Below are positions 34,135 through 43,738 of a stretch of 64,000 bases of DNA, in pieces. The notes beneath the pieces are model-generated. The model was not told the DNA's origin. It saw nothing but the letters and a program-made list of their open reading frames with translations, and searched no databases. Each line of letters begins with the position of its first letter. Position 1 is the first letter of the stretch. This DNA comes from CAYFMP01 sp964344215. GTDB lineage: Bacteria; Pseudomonadota; Alphaproteobacteria; Rhodospirillales; Casp-alpha2. The position numbers and the translations under genes were made by a program. The DNA is taken from the NCBI GenBank assembly GCA_964344215.1, contig CAYFMP010000001.1, positions 62,001-126,000 of the forward strand, in the 5' to 3' direction.

Positions 34135-36852
34135 ATGTTCGGGCTTGGAACCCTCGCCTTCACCGTGCCGTGGGCGCTCATCGGCCTCCTCGTGCTGCCG
34201 GTCATCTGGTGGTTGCTTCGCATCAAGCCGCCGGCCCCGGCTCGCGTCTCGTTCCCGGCGATTCTGCTGTTGCTGCGACTGAAGACGCATGAAGAGAGCC
34301 CGGTTCAAACGCCGCTGTGGCTGTTGATCCTGCGCTTGGCGCTGGCCGCGTTGATAGTGCTGATCGCCGCTCACCCTCTGCTCGACGCCGACAGCCGGCT
34401 GCGTGGCCGCGGCCCGCTCTACGTCATCATCGACGACGACTGGGCGGCGGCCGCCCAATGGCCGGCCCGCCAAGCCATGTTGGCCGGCCTCGCCGACCAG
34501 GCCGAGCGCGACGCCCGTCCTGTAGCCGTCGTCACCACGGCGCCGACGGCCGAGAGCGAGTCGGCCGGTTCGGTGCAACTGATGCCGGCGGCCGACGCCA
34601 GGCGATTGTTCGAGTCCCTGCAACCGAAACCGTGGACGACGAGAAGGGCCGCCGCCATCGAGCGCCTGGTCGGCAGGGAGGCTTTTGCCGACGAGCGACC
34701 GGGCGATGTCGTGTGGTTGAGCAACAGCCTTGAGGAAGTGGCTGAGGACGGCGACGGCATTACCGACCTCCTGCCGTCGTTGCAGCGCCTCGGTGCGACC
34801 TCGGTCGTCGCCGATCCGCCAGCTCGTTTCCCGGTCGTTCTGCGTCCGCCTGTCCTCGAGGGCGAAGTCCTCAAGGTGGCTGGTTTGCGGCCGTCGGCCA
34901 AGGGAGACGCGCTGCTGCGAATCCGTGCGGTGGCCGCCGACGGGCAACTGCTGGCGCGGGAAGGCTTGGTCTTCGAGGACGGTTCCCGCCGCGCCGAGAT
35001 CGGCTTCAAGCTGCCGACCGAGCTTCTCAACCGGCTGGCCCGCCTCGAGGTCGAGGGTCTTGCGTCGGCCGGCTCCATGGTTCTACTCGACGAGCGTTGG
35101 CGGCGTCGGCCGGTCGGGTTGGTCTCGCTCGGCGGTACGTTGAGTGCCCAGCCGCTGCTTGACGACACCCACTACGTGACCCGCGCATTGACACCTTTTA
35201 CCGAGATTCGGAAAGGCGAGGCCGACGAGCTGCTGCGTCGCGATTTGGCCGTGGTGGTGATGAGCGACCCGGGCCCGATCGCCAAGGAGGTGCGCGATTC
35301 CCTTGTCCAGTGGATGGAGAAAGGCGGTGTCGTCCTGCGTTTCGCCGGCCCCCGACTGGCTCAGGCCAGCGACGCCAACGATCCATTGCTGCCGGTGCGG
35401 CTGCGTCACGGTGGCCGCGTCATCGGCGGCGCCATGTCGTGGAGCAAGCCCGAATCGCTGGCTCCGTTCGAGGAGCTGAGTCCGTTTTTCGGTCTCGCCA
35501 TCCCCGACGATGTCAAGGTCCGGCGCCAAGTCCTCGCCCAGCCGTCCCTCGATTTGGTCGAAAAAACATGGGCCCGCTTGAGTGACGGCACGCCGTTGGT
35601 GACCGCCGAAAAGAGAGAGCGGGGGTGGCTCGTCCTGGTCCACACGACGGCAAACGCCGAATGGTCGAATCTGCCGCTTTCCGGTTTGTTCGTCGATATG
35701 CTGCGGCGTATCGTCGGCCTCAGCCAGGGCGTCGCAGCGACCGGTGCTGGACCGCCGCTGACGCCGCTCGAAACGGTGGACGGCTTCGGGCGCCTCGGAA
35801 CGCCACCGGCCAGCGCCATCGCGGTGGCGGCCGAGGCGTTCGACGATCAAGCGGTGATCCCGGTTCACCCGCCCGGATACTACGGCGACGGTACCAGCCG
35901 CCGGGCTCTTAACCTGTCGGCGGGATTGGCGCCGCCCAAACCGATCGGCATCCTGCCGCCCGGTGTTGAACGGCGCGCCTACGATGCGGCTCAGGCCACC
36001 GACCTGCGGCCGTGGCTGCTCGGATTGGCCTTCTTGCTGCTGTTGATCGATATGGCGGCGAGCCTTGTTATGCGCGGCCTCGTCCGCATCGGCGTCGCCA
36101 CTGCAACCGTTTTCGGCCTAGCCGTGCTGACAGCCGGTGCCCAGGCACAATCGGGCGACGACGCCTACAGTATGGGCAACTCCCTGGAGACCCGCCTGGC
36201 CTTCGTCATGACCGGAAACGCGGAAGTCGACGAGACCAGCGAAGCCGGCCTGACCGGGCTCAACGTAATCCTCAAACGCCGCACGGCGGCCGAATTGGGG
36301 CCGCCGCAAGGGGTTGATCCGGCTACCGACGATCTGGTTTTCTTTCCTCTGATCTATTGGCCGATGACGTCGGACCATAGGCTGACGAGCGAGTTGGCGA
36401 AGTCGCGGATCAATACCTACCTGCGCGACGGCGGAACCATCCTGTTCGATACCCGCGATCCCGACGGTGGCGGGGCGTCGCTTGCCGCCCTGGCCCGTGA
36501 TCTCGACATTCCGCCATTGGTGCCGGTTTCCGACGACCACGTCCTGACCCGCTCGTTCTATCTTCTGAAGGAGTTTCCCGGCCGTTGGACCGGTGGCACG
36601 GTCTGGGTCGAGCGAGCCGGCGAGAGGATCAACGACGGCGTCTCGCCGGTTATCGCCGGCGCCCACGACTGGGCCGCCGCCTGGGCCATGGATGAAGCGC
36701 AACGGCCGCTCTACCCGGTCGTACCCGGTGGCGAACGTCAGCGCGAAATGGCCTACCGGTTCGGCGTCAATCTGGTGATGTACACTCTGACCGGCAACTA
36801 CAAAGCCGACCAAGTTCACCTGCCTGCCATCCTGAAGAGGCTCGGGCAATGA
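34135..36852 (+). CDS. BatA-like N-terminal and DUF4159 domain membrane protein
   Basis: A 905-residue protein. Residues 1-80 form a BatA-type N-terminus with two helices (ALIGLLVLPVIWWLLRI and LLILRLALAALIVLIAA). A long periplasm- or cytoplasm-facing region with a VWA-like fold follows, then helices near residues 620-660, and from about 680 a DUF4159 domain (NVILKRRTAAELGP, DLVFFPLIYWPM, LRDGGTILFDTRDP). The function is unknown; context ties it to MoxR/DUF58. The stop overlaps the next gene by 4 bases. Confidence 0.87.
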   Translation: MFGLGTLAFTVPWALIGLLVLPVIWWLLRIKPPAPARVSFPAILLLLRLKTHEESPVQTPLWLLILRLALAALIVLIAAHPLLDADSRLRGRGPLYVIIDDDWAAAAQWPARQAMLAGLADQAERDARPVAVVTTAPTAESESAGSVQLMPAADARRLFESLQPKPWTTRRAAAIERLVGREAFADERPGDVVWLSNSLEEVAEDGDGITDLLPSLQRLGATSVVADPPARFPVVLRPPVLEGEVLKVAGLRPSAKGDALLRIRAVAADGQLLAREGLVFEDGSRRAEIGFKLPTELLNRLARLEVEGLASAGSMVLLDERWRRRPVGLVSLGGTLSAQPLLDDTHYVTRALTPFTEIRKGEADELLRRDLAVVVMSDPGPIAKEVRDSLVQWMEKGGVVLRFAGPRLAQASDANDPLLPVRLRHGGRVIGGAMSWSKPESLAPFEELSPFFGLAIPDDVKVRRQVLAQPSLDLVEKTWARLSDGTPLVTAEKRERGWLVLVHTTANAEWSNLPLSGLFVDMLRRIVGLSQGVAATGAGPPLTPLETVDGFGRLGTPPASAIAVAAEAFDDQAVIPVHPPGYYGDGTSRRALNLSAGLAPPKPIGILPPGVERRAYDAAQATDLRPWLLGLAFLLLLIDMAASLVMRGLVRIGVATATVFGLAVLTAGAQAQSGDDAYSMGNSLETRLAFVMTGNAEVDETSEAGLTGLNVILKRRTAAELGPPQGVDPATDDLVFFPLIYWPMTSDHRLTSELAKSRINTYLRDGGTILFDTRDPDGGGASLAALARDLDIPPLVPVSDDHVLTRSFYLLKEFPGRWTGGTVWVERAGERINDGVSPVIAGAHDWAAAWAMDEAQRPLYPVVPGGERQREMAYRFGVNLVMYTLTGNYKADQVHLPAILKRLGQ

Positions 36853-38960
36853 GCGGCAGCGTCCTGTTCGCGCCGCTGCTGCCGTGGCCGGTCGTCGCCG
36901 CCTTAGGTGGCATCGGTCTCGTCATGCTCCTCGTCGCGTTGGTTCGGGGCGGCCCGGGCGTGGCTCCGCGCCTGTTGGCGCTGGCCGTGCTAAGCGCGGC
37001 ATTGCTCAATCCACAGGGCATTCGCGAGGAACGCGAAGCGCAAACCGACGTCGCCGTCGTCGTTGTCGACCGCTCGGCGAGCCAGAACGTCGGCGGACGC
37101 CGTCAGCAGACCGATACGACCCTGGCCGCCGTTCGCCAGGCCCTCGAGAAAATGGATGCCATGGAAGTCAACGTCGTCGACATAACGGACACCCCGGCCG
37201 GCGGCCCGGTGGGAACGACGGAAGCGCCAGGGACGCAACTGATGACGGTGCTGCGGCGGGCGGCTGGCGAGGTGCCTAAGCGGCGCTTCGCCGGCGCGAT
37301 TCTGATTACCGACGGTCAGATCCATGACCTGCCTTCGGCCGACAAGATCGCTACCGCTCTCCCCGACGGTCCTGTTCATGCATTGATTACCGGACAAGCC
37401 GGTGAAACGGACCGCCGGCTGGTCGTCGAGAAGGCACCGAGCTTCGGTATCGTCGGTAAGGAGGTAACGATCAGGTACCGGGTCGAGGACAGGTTCGCCG
37501 AGGGTGCCGCCGGGGCAGGACAACGCCGCGCCCGCGTCATTCTCAAGGAAAACGAACGCGAGATCTCGGCCGCCCAGGTGCCAGTCGGCCAATCCGATAC
37601 GTTCACCTATGCCATCGAACGGGCCGGTCCGATCGTCTTGGAAATGGAGGCGCAGCCTATCGACGGCGAGCTGTCGGCCCTCAACAACCGCGCCCTGATT
37701 AGCGTCAACGGCGTTCGCGACCGGCTCAGGGTGCTCCTGGTCTCGGGCCAACCGCACGCCGGCGAACGCACCTGGCGAAACCTGCTGAAGTCGGATCCGT
37801 CGGTCGACCTCGTCCACTTCACCATTCTGAGGCCGCCGGAAAAGGACGATTTCACGCCCTTGAACGAACTCGCTCTGATCTCGTTTCCGGTTCGTGAACT
37901 GTTCGAGGTCAAGCTCGAGGAATTCGACCTCATCGTCTTCGACCGTTACGTCATCCGCGACGTGTTGCCGCCTTCGTACCTTCGCAATATCAATGAGTTC
38001 GTCGAGGGCGGCGGCGCCTTGTTGCTGGCGCTCGGGCCGGAGTTCACGAGCACCCGGAGCCTGTTCGAGACTCCCTTGGGCCGGATCATGCCGGCGAGTC
38101 CGACCGGTCGGGTCCTCGAGCTCGGGTTTCGCCCCAAGACCACCAGGATCGGCCGCCGCCATCCGGTAACCGCCGAGTTGCCGCAGCGCCTGGTGCCGAT
38201 GGCCGAGGGCGAGCCGGGGTGGGGTCGCTGGTTCCGGCAAATCGAGGCTTTGAAACGGACCGGCGACGTCGTCCTGCACGGTCCGAACGAGGCGCCGTTG
38301 CTGGTGCTCGACCGGGTCGGCGAGGGGCGCGTGGCGCAAATGCTGAGCGACCATATCTGGTTGTGGGCGCGCGGGTTCGAGGGCGGCGGACCGCAGGCCG
38401 AACTGCTGCGCCGGCTGTCGCACTGGTTGATGAAGGAGCCTGACCTCGAAGAGGAAAGCCTGAGGGCGGAGGTGCGCGGCGGCAAGCTTGTCGTTCGCCG
38501 CACAAGCCTCGGCGAAGGGAGGGCGGCGATCACCATTACCGCGCCGAGCGGCAAGACCGAAACCCATTTCGTGGAGCCGGGCGAGACCGCGGCGATGGAC
38601 CTGGAAGTGGCGGCCGCCGAGACCGGCCTCTACCAGATCACCGACGGCGTCCATTCGACGCTGGCCGCGTCGGGCGATCTCAATCCGCTGGAGTTCTCGG
38701 ACTTGCGGGCGACCGCGGAACACGTCGATTCCGTTGCCGCCGCGACCGGCGGCGGCGTCGCCTGGGTGGCCGACGGTCTGCCCGAGCTGCGCCGCACCCG
38801 GCCGGGACGCGACAGCAGCGGCCGTGGCTGGATCGGGCTGCTCGCCAACAAGGCATATGCCGTCACCGGCGTCGCCCAGGCGCCGCTGCTGCCGTGGTAC
38901 GTGTTCCTGCCGTTGGCGCTGTTCGCCCTGATGGCGGCGTGGTGGCGAGAAGGGCGTTAA
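36849..38960 (+). CDS. Large membrane protein of the MoxR module with VWA and GATase-like parts
   Basis: A 703-residue protein with two N-terminal helices (VVAALGGIGLVMLLVALV, LLALAVLSAALLNP), a VVVVDRSASQNV metal-site-like VWA start, an inner region LRVLLVSGQPHAGERTWRNLL reminiscent of class I glutamine-amidotransferase-like folds, and one C-terminal helix (WYVFLPLALFALMAAWW). Proteins of this layout commonly end MoxR-DUF58-DUF4159 operons. Its TAA lies in the sequence TTAA, which also ends the convergent LysR gene. Confidence 0.8.
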   Translation: MSGSVLFAPLLPWPVVAALGGIGLVMLLVALVRGGPGVAPRLLALAVLSAALLNPQGIREEREAQTDVAVVVVDRSASQNVGGRRQQTDTTLAAVRQALEKMDAMEVNVVDITDTPAGGPVGTTEAPGTQLMTVLRRAAGEVPKRRFAGAILITDGQIHDLPSADKIATALPDGPVHALITGQAGETDRRLVVEKAPSFGIVGKEVTIRYRVEDRFAEGAAGAGQRRARVILKENEREISAAQVPVGQSDTFTYAIERAGPIVLEMEAQPIDGELSALNNRALISVNGVRDRLRVLLVSGQPHAGERTWRNLLKSDPSVDLVHFTILRPPEKDDFTPLNELALISFPVRELFEVKLEEFDLIVFDRYVIRDVLPPSYLRNINEFVEGGGALLLALGPEFTSTRSLFETPLGRIMPASPTGRVLELGFRPKTTRIGRRHPVTAELPQRLVPMAEGEPGWGRWFRQIEALKRTGDVVLHGPNEAPLLVLDRVGEGRVAQMLSDHIWLWARGFEGGGPQAELLRRLSHWLMKEPDLEEESLRAEVRGGKLVVRRTSLGEGRAAITITAPSGKTETHFVEPGETAAMDLEVAAAETGLYQITDGVHSTLAASGDLNPLEFSDLRATAEHVDSVAAATGGGVAWVADGLPELRRTRPGRDSSGRGWIGLLANKAYAVTGVAQAPLLPWYVFLPLALFALMAAWWREGR

Positions 38961-39865
38961 ACGGGATGATCCCAATAGGGTTCCGGACCAAAGCATTCGA
39001 CCAGAAAATCGACGAAAGTTCGAACCTTGGCCGACAGGTGCCGGCTGTGGGGATAAATGGCGAAAATCGAGGTGTTTCGATCCTCGTAGTCCTCGAGTAC
39101 CAATTCAAGGCGTCCATCCCCTAGCGCCTCGCCGCAGAAAAACGTCGGGCAAAGATACGCGCCGAGCCCCTGAATGGCGGCTTCGACCAGTGCCTCGCCG
39201 TTGTTGGCGCGAATCTTTCCGGAAACGCGAACGCGAATCGGACCTTCCGGTCCTTCGAACGGCCATTCCAATGGACTTAGGAGGTGTTCGTAAATCAGAC
39301 AATCGTATTTCGTGAGTTCGGTCGGGTGCGAAGGGCGACCGTGTCGGTCCCAGTAGGCGGGGCTCGCGCAAACGATGCGGCGGCACGGCGCCAGTTTGCG
39401 GGCGATGAGACTTGAGTCGGGCAGGTTCGCGATGCGGATACCAACATCGAAGCCTTCCTCGATCAGGTCGACCTGCCGATCATTGAAGACCAGCTCGACA
39501 CTCAGTTCGGGAAAGCGATTTAGATAGACCGGCAGCATGGGCGCGATGTGCTGTACCCCGAAGGTCATCGGCGCGTTGATTCGAAGTAGCCCGCGCGGTT
39601 CGGCTTGCAGACTGGTGATAGCGAGCTCGGCCTCTTCGGCTTCCGCGACGATCCGCCTACAGCGTTCGAAGTAAGCCTGGCCGACTTCGGTCAAGCTCGA
39701 GCGTCTGGTCGTGCGGTTGAGCAAGCGGACGCCGAGCCGATCCTCCAGTTCCGCCAGGTGCTTGGAAACCGTGGCCTTCGAGAGGCCGAGGGCTTTGGCG
39801 GCGGCCGTCTGGCTGCCGGTTTCGGCGACCTTGACGAATACCGATATACCGCTGAAACGGTCCAA
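38957..39865 (-). CDS. LysR family transcriptional regulator
   Basis: A 302-residue LysR protein. The winged HTH reads ISVFVKVAETGSQTAAAKALGLSKATVSKHLAELEDRLGVRLLNRTTR, followed by a substrate-binding domain. The start is a TTG in either case: TTG at 39865 (MDRFSG) has GAGG at good spacing and is preferred over TTG at 39880. It diverges from doxX-wrbA-yqjG-pirin genes, which fits control of a quinone or electrophile stress group. Confidence 0.88.
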   Translation of the reverse strand: MDRFSGISVFVKVAETGSQTAAAKALGLSKATVSKHLAELEDRLGVRLLNRTTRRSSLTEVGQAYFERCRRIVAEAEEAELAITSLQAEPRGLLRINAPMTFGVQHIAPMLPVYLNRFPELSVELVFNDRQVDLIEEGFDVGIRIANLPDSSLIARKLAPCRRIVCASPAYWDRHGRPSHPTELTKYDCLIYEHLLSPLEWPFEGPEGPIRVRVSGKIRANNGEALVEAAIQGLGAYLCPTFFCGEALGDGRLELVLEDYEDRNTSIFAIYPHSRHLSAKVRTFVDFLVECFGPEPYWDHPV

Positions 39866-39914
39866 GGCCGTAAACCTCAATTGTTCTATTTATAAAACAA
39901 TCTTATTATTTTTT

Positions 39915-39939
39915 GACATATTGTCTAGAAAAATATGTC
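39915..39939. promoter_or_regulatory. Inverted repeat, candidate LysR operator
   Basis: GACATAT (39915-39921) and ATATGTC (39933-39939) are exact reverse complements 11 bases apart, the T-N11-A type spacing expected for LysR regulators. The site lies between the LysR gene and doxX, 45-69 bases before the doxX ATG. A second weak inverted repeat ATTGTT/AACAAT sits next to the LysR start. Confidence 0.6.
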
Positions 39940-39983
39940 TCCTTATTCTCCGTGGAGTATTCGATTGGAGATAGGAGACCACC

Positions 39984-40409
39984 ATGTACAACAAATCTCA
40001 CCCCGATTTGGCGGCATTGCTGTTGCGGTTGACCATCGGCGTCGCCTTCATCGCCCACGGTTATCTCAAAGTGTTCGTGTTCGGCGTCGACGGCACGGTC
40101 GGGTTCTTTCAGTCCCTCGGCTATCCGGCGGCCCTCGCCTACATGACGATCGCCACCGAGCTGGTCGGTGGCGTCCTGCTGTTGCTGGGAAGCTACACCC
40201 GCTGGGTCTCGCTGGCGCTGATTCCCGTACTGTTGGGCGCCGCCCAGGTGCACTGGGCCAACGGCTGGCTGTTCAGCGCCGAAGGCGGCGGCTGGGAGTT
40301 CCCGGTGTTCTGGGCGTCGGTGATGGTTGTCCAGGCCCTGCTCGGCGACGGCGCCTTTGCGCTGGGAAACGTTGTCAAGACACGGGCCGGTAAAACGGCC
40401 ACCGCCTGA
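39984..40409 (+). CDS. DoxX family membrane protein
   Basis: A 141-residue protein with four helices. LLLRLTIGVAFIAHGYLKVF and ATELVGGVLLLLGSYTRW are typical DoxX blocks. DoxX-like proteins act in redox or sulfur/thiol homeostasis of the membrane. GGAG precedes the ATG. It is the first gene behind the LysR operator. Confidence 0.88.
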   Translation: MYNKSHPDLAALLLRLTIGVAFIAHGYLKVFVFGVDGTVGFFQSLGYPAALAYMTIATELVGGVLLLLGSYTRWVSLALIPVLLGAAQVHWANGWLFSAEGGGWEFPVFWASVMVVQALLGDGAFALGNVVKTRAGKTATA

Positions 40410-40443
40410 ATTTTCCGCAGACGTTCGAACCGAGGAGAAGGAA

Positions 40444-41042
40444 ATGACCAAAGTTCTGGTTCTTTACTATTCGAGCTACGGCCATGTCGAAACCATGGCA
40501 CGGGCCGTCGCCGAGGGCGCGGCCGATGTCGATGACACCGAGGTAACGGTGAAACGGGTTCCCGAATTGATATCCGAGGAAGCGGCCAAGAGCGCCGGCG
40601 TCAAGTTGGACCAAGCCGCGGCGCTCGCCTCGCCGAAGGAGTTGGCCGATTACGACGCGATCATTTTCGGCACGCCGACCCGATTCGGCAACATGGCGGC
40701 GCAGATGCGGAATTTCCTCGACCAGACCGGGGAGCTTTGGATGAAAGGTGCATTGGTCGGCAAGATCGGCAGTGTCTTCGCCTCGACCGGCACCGGTGGC
40801 GGCAACGAGACGACGATCACAAGTTTCCATGTAACCCTGTTTCACCACGGTATGGTGGTCGTCGGCGTTCCCTATGCGGCGGAGGAATTGGCCGATATTA
40901 GCGAGGTGCGCGGGGGTCCCCCTACGGCGCCGCCACCATCGCCGGCACCGACGGCAGTCGTCGGCCCAGCGAAAAAGAACTCGCCATCGCCCGATTCCAG
41001 GGCCGTCATGTGGCCCGATTGGCCGGCAAGCTTGCCGCTTGA
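40444..41042 (+). pseudogene. wrbA: WrbA NAD(P)H:quinone oxidoreductase, single-base frame break
   Basis: The first 157 codons are a clean WrbA: VLVLYYSSYGHVETMARAV (FMN phosphate loop), FGTPTRFGNMAAQMRNFLDQTGELW, ASTGTGGGNETT and HHGMVVVGVPYAAEEL. At the G5 run 40912-40916 the frame fails. Adding one G restores RGGSPYGAATIAG and the usual C-terminus, ending with TGA at 41040-41042 and giving 199 residues, the normal family length. Either a real frameshift mutation or a homopolymer sequencing error. If unrepaired, the frame runs on to 41127 with an unrelated tail. AGGAGAAGG precedes the ATG. Confidence 0.85.
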
Positions 41043-41265
41043 GGTGCAGGCGCATGGACGGTCCCTCGGAATACCGGCGGCGGAGGCTCGCGGTAGGCGA
41101 GCGGCCTCCTTCGGCGCGAGCCTCTAGTACGAGCCAACGGTAGGAACGCAATCGTTGCCCGTTGAACTGAGCCGAAACCTGAACCGTGCTGCTTCGAAAA
41201 GTCCGGATTCTGCTTGAGGCTCGGACAAATTCGAATCGATAGTAGAATCCCAGAGGACAAAAACC

Positions 41266-42231
41266 ATGGGACAACTGGTCGACGGTGCCTGGCGCGACGA
41301 ATGGTACGACACCCGGAAAACCGGCGGTCGCTTCGTCCGCCAGGACTCCGCCTTCCGGAACTGGGTGACGACTACCGGCGAGCCGGGCCCGACGGGCGAG
41401 GGTGGGTTCAAGGCGAAGGCCGGACGCTACCATCTCTACGTGTCGTTGGCTTGCCCGTGGGCGCACCGGACGCTGATATTTCGCGAATTGAAGGGCTTAC
41501 GAGCGATGATCTCGGTTTCCGTCGTCGACTGCATGATGACGGAGAACGGGTGGGAACTGCCGCCCGGGGCCGATCCGGTGAACGGGGCCGAGTACCTTCA
41601 CCAGGTCTATACGGCTGCCCAATCCAATTACAGCGGCCGCGTGACGGTGCCGGTCCTGTGGGATCGCCAGCGACGTACCATCGTCAACAACGAATCCTCC
41701 GAGATCATTCGCATGTTCAATTCGGCCTTTGACGGTGTTGGGGCGGCGGAGGGCGACTTTTATCCGGCCGCCCTGCGCGCCGAGATTGACGCCGTCAACG
41801 AGCCTGTCTACGAGTTCGTCAATAACGGCGTCTACAAAGCCGGGTTCGCGACATCTCAGAGCGCCTACGACGAGGCCGTCGAGGCTTTGTTCAGGGCATT
41901 GGACGATCTCGACCGCCGGTTGGCCGGGCAGAGATATCTGGTCGGCGAGGTGCTGACCGAGGCCGATTGGCGTCTGTTCACGACTCTGGTGAGATTTGAT
42001 CCGGTCTATTTCGGTCACTTCAAATGCAATCTGCGGCGTATCTCCGAGTACCCTCATTTATCCGGCTACCTACGCGAGCTTTTTCAGATGGAAGGCATCG
42101 CCGAGACCACGGACATGGACCAAATTACGAACCACTATTATGGTTCTCACCGCACCATCAATCCGAGCGGAATCGTGCCGATCGGCCCCGACCTGGACCT
42201 CGGTGCGCCGCACGGCCGCGATCGATTCTAG
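41266..42231 (+). CDS. Glutathionyl-hydroquinone reductase (YqjG/ECM4-type GST)
   Basis: A 321-residue xi-class glutathione transferase. The catalytic Cys is in LYVSLACPWAHRT (Cys63). ESSEIIRMFN and the LTEADWRLFTTLVRFDPVYFGHFKCN block complete the family pattern. It reduces glutathionyl-hydroquinones to hydroquinones with glutathione. The linkage with WrbA and pirin agrees with a quinone-detoxifying group. It follows a 223-base spacer in which no gene was seen. Confidence 0.92.
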   Translation: MGQLVDGAWRDEWYDTRKTGGRFVRQDSAFRNWVTTTGEPGPTGEGGFKAKAGRYHLYVSLACPWAHRTLIFRELKGLRAMISVSVVDCMMTENGWELPPGADPVNGAEYLHQVYTAAQSNYSGRVTVPVLWDRQRRTIVNNESSEIIRMFNSAFDGVGAAEGDFYPAALRAEIDAVNEPVYEFVNNGVYKAGFATSQSAYDEAVEALFRALDDLDRRLAGQRYLVGEVLTEADWRLFTTLVRFDPVYFGHFKCNLRRISEYPHLSGYLRELFQMEGIAETTDMDQITNHYYGSHRTINPSGIVPIGPDLDLGAPHGRDRF

Positions 42232-42249
42232 AGACGACGGAGCGGAAAC

Positions 42250-42972
42250 ATGATCATTGTCACTCCGTTCGAGGACCTGGGCCGCATGAAGATCGGTTGG
42301 CTCGACGCCCACTACCATTTCAGTTTCGCCAACTACCATGATCCACGGCGCATGGGATTCGGGCCGCTCAGGGTGTGGAACGACGACACCATTCAGCCGC
42401 ACAGCGGCTTCGACACCCACCCGCACAAAGACATGGAGATCGTCACCTACGTGCGCAGCGGTGCCATAACACACCGCGATAGCCTCGGGAACGAAGGCGT
42501 AACCCGGGCCGGTGACGTCCAGGTGATGTCGGCCGGCACCGGCATCGAGCATTCGGAGATGAACGAGGAAGACGAGGTCACGACATTGTTCCAGATCTGG
42601 ATCATGACCGACCGGCAGGGCCACCAACCGCGTTGGGAAGCTGGTCGGTTTCCGAAGCAGCCTGTATCGGGCGCTTTGCCGGTGCTGGCTTCGGGTCGCG
42701 ACGGCGACGCCGGTTCGGGCGCCCTGATGATCCACCAGGACGCCGCCGTGTTGGGCGGGCTCATTGAGGCCGGCCAAGAAGTTGTTCATAGGCCGGGCGA
42801 GGACCGCGGTGCCTATCTGGTGCCGGTCGGCGGCGACATCGAGGTCAACGGCACACGGGCCGGGTCGCGCGCCGGCGTCGCCGTTTTCGAGGAATCGTCG
42901 ATCGTCGTCAGGGCCGCGGAGGAGACCGAGGTTGTCCTCGTCGACGTACCGCTGGTCCGGACGGAAGCCTAG
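42250..42972 (+). CDS. Pirin family protein (YhhW-like)
   Basis: A 240-residue double cupin. FGPLRVWNDDTIQPHSGFDTHPHKDMEIVTYV provides the pirin metal-binding His residues, and MSAGTGIEHSEMN the fourth ligand region. Bacterial pirins of this type can act as quercetinases or as redox-sensing iron proteins. Eighteen bases after the GST gene, probably the same transcript. Confidence 0.92.
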   Translation: MIIVTPFEDLGRMKIGWLDAHYHFSFANYHDPRRMGFGPLRVWNDDTIQPHSGFDTHPHKDMEIVTYVRSGAITHRDSLGNEGVTRAGDVQVMSAGTGIEHSEMNEEDEVTTLFQIWIMTDRQGHQPRWEAGRFPKQPVSGALPVLASGRDGDAGSGALMIHQDAAVLGGLIEAGQEVVHRPGEDRGAYLVPVGGDIEVNGTRAGSRAGVAVFEESSIVVRAAEETEVVLVDVPLVRTEA

Positions 42973-43079
42973 GGTTTTTTCGTTCCTGATCTATTCGATC
43001 CGGGACGTGAATAAACCCCTACTTATGAAATAGAGAGCGATTCACGTTTCGAACCGAAGGGATTTGAAACGATCGCATT

Positions 43080-43463
43080 CTAGGCCGCGGCGACGACCTC
43101 GATTTCCACGGTCCAGGTCGGATCGGCCAGGCCGGCGACGATGAGCAGGGTCGAGGCGCTCTTGTGGCCCTCCAGGCGGCGGTCCCGGACCTCGCGGTAC
43201 AACCCGATGTCGGCGTTGTCGGTCAGGAAGGCATTGACCTTGACGATATTGAGGCGGTTCATGCCGGCATCCTCCAGGATGGCGAGAATGCGCGTCCAGC
43301 ACCGTTCCATCTGGACTTCCGAATCGCCGGCCGTCGTGCCGTCGACGTCTGCACCGACCTGCCCTGAAACGTAGAGCCAGCGACTGGCGCCGGCGACGGC
43401 GACGCCGTGACTGTAGGCGGAAAACGGTTGGCCGACGACGTCTGGATTGTAATGGGTGTACAT
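43080..43463 (-). CDS. RidA family protein
   Basis: A 127-residue Rid-family protein with PFSAYSHGVAVAGASRWLYVSGQVG and a C-terminal VEIEVVAAA. It has the family length, but the usual C-terminal Arg/Glu deaminase motif (RxxxxxxxLP...E) is not clearly present. It may therefore be one of the Rid subfamilies without the imine deaminase role. It stands alone, with GGAGACC before its ATG. Confidence 0.83.
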   Translation of the reverse strand: MYTHYNPDVVGQPFSAYSHGVAVAGASRWLYVSGQVGADVDGTTAGDSEVQMERCWTRILAILEDAGMNRLNIVKVNAFLTDNADIGLYREVRDRRLEGHKSASTLLIVAGLADPTWTVEIEVVAAA

Positions 43464-43638
43464 GGCGGGTCTCCTGCTGAACTCCGAACCTCGTTTATAG
43501 CCGATTCGGAGCCGATCCGGGCGATTGCGGGCAAATTCTGCCGGGGCCGGCGGTATCGGCCTCGAAACGACCCCGACAGGACCTAATATAGGCAGCCAGA
43601 ATCGACCTAAGGCGTTGAATTAAAGGGCTTGTTGTTTC

Positions 43639-43653
43639 TGGCACGGGTTTTGC
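43639..43653 (+). promoter_or_regulatory. Sigma-54 (-24/-12) promoter of flgG
   Basis: TGGCACG-GGTT-TTGC matches the RpoN consensus TGGCAC-N5-TTGC exactly in both elements. It lies 85 bases before the flgG ATG and points towards it. Class II/III flagellar genes are often RpoN-dependent in proteobacteria. No enhancer-binding protein gene is in the window. Confidence 0.85.
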
Positions 43654-43738
43654 GTCCATGATCGAGGGAAGACCCGTTTGCGGACGTCGTTCGACAGCGG
43701 GTCGACAACGACAAAAGACGGGAACAAAGGACGGAACC

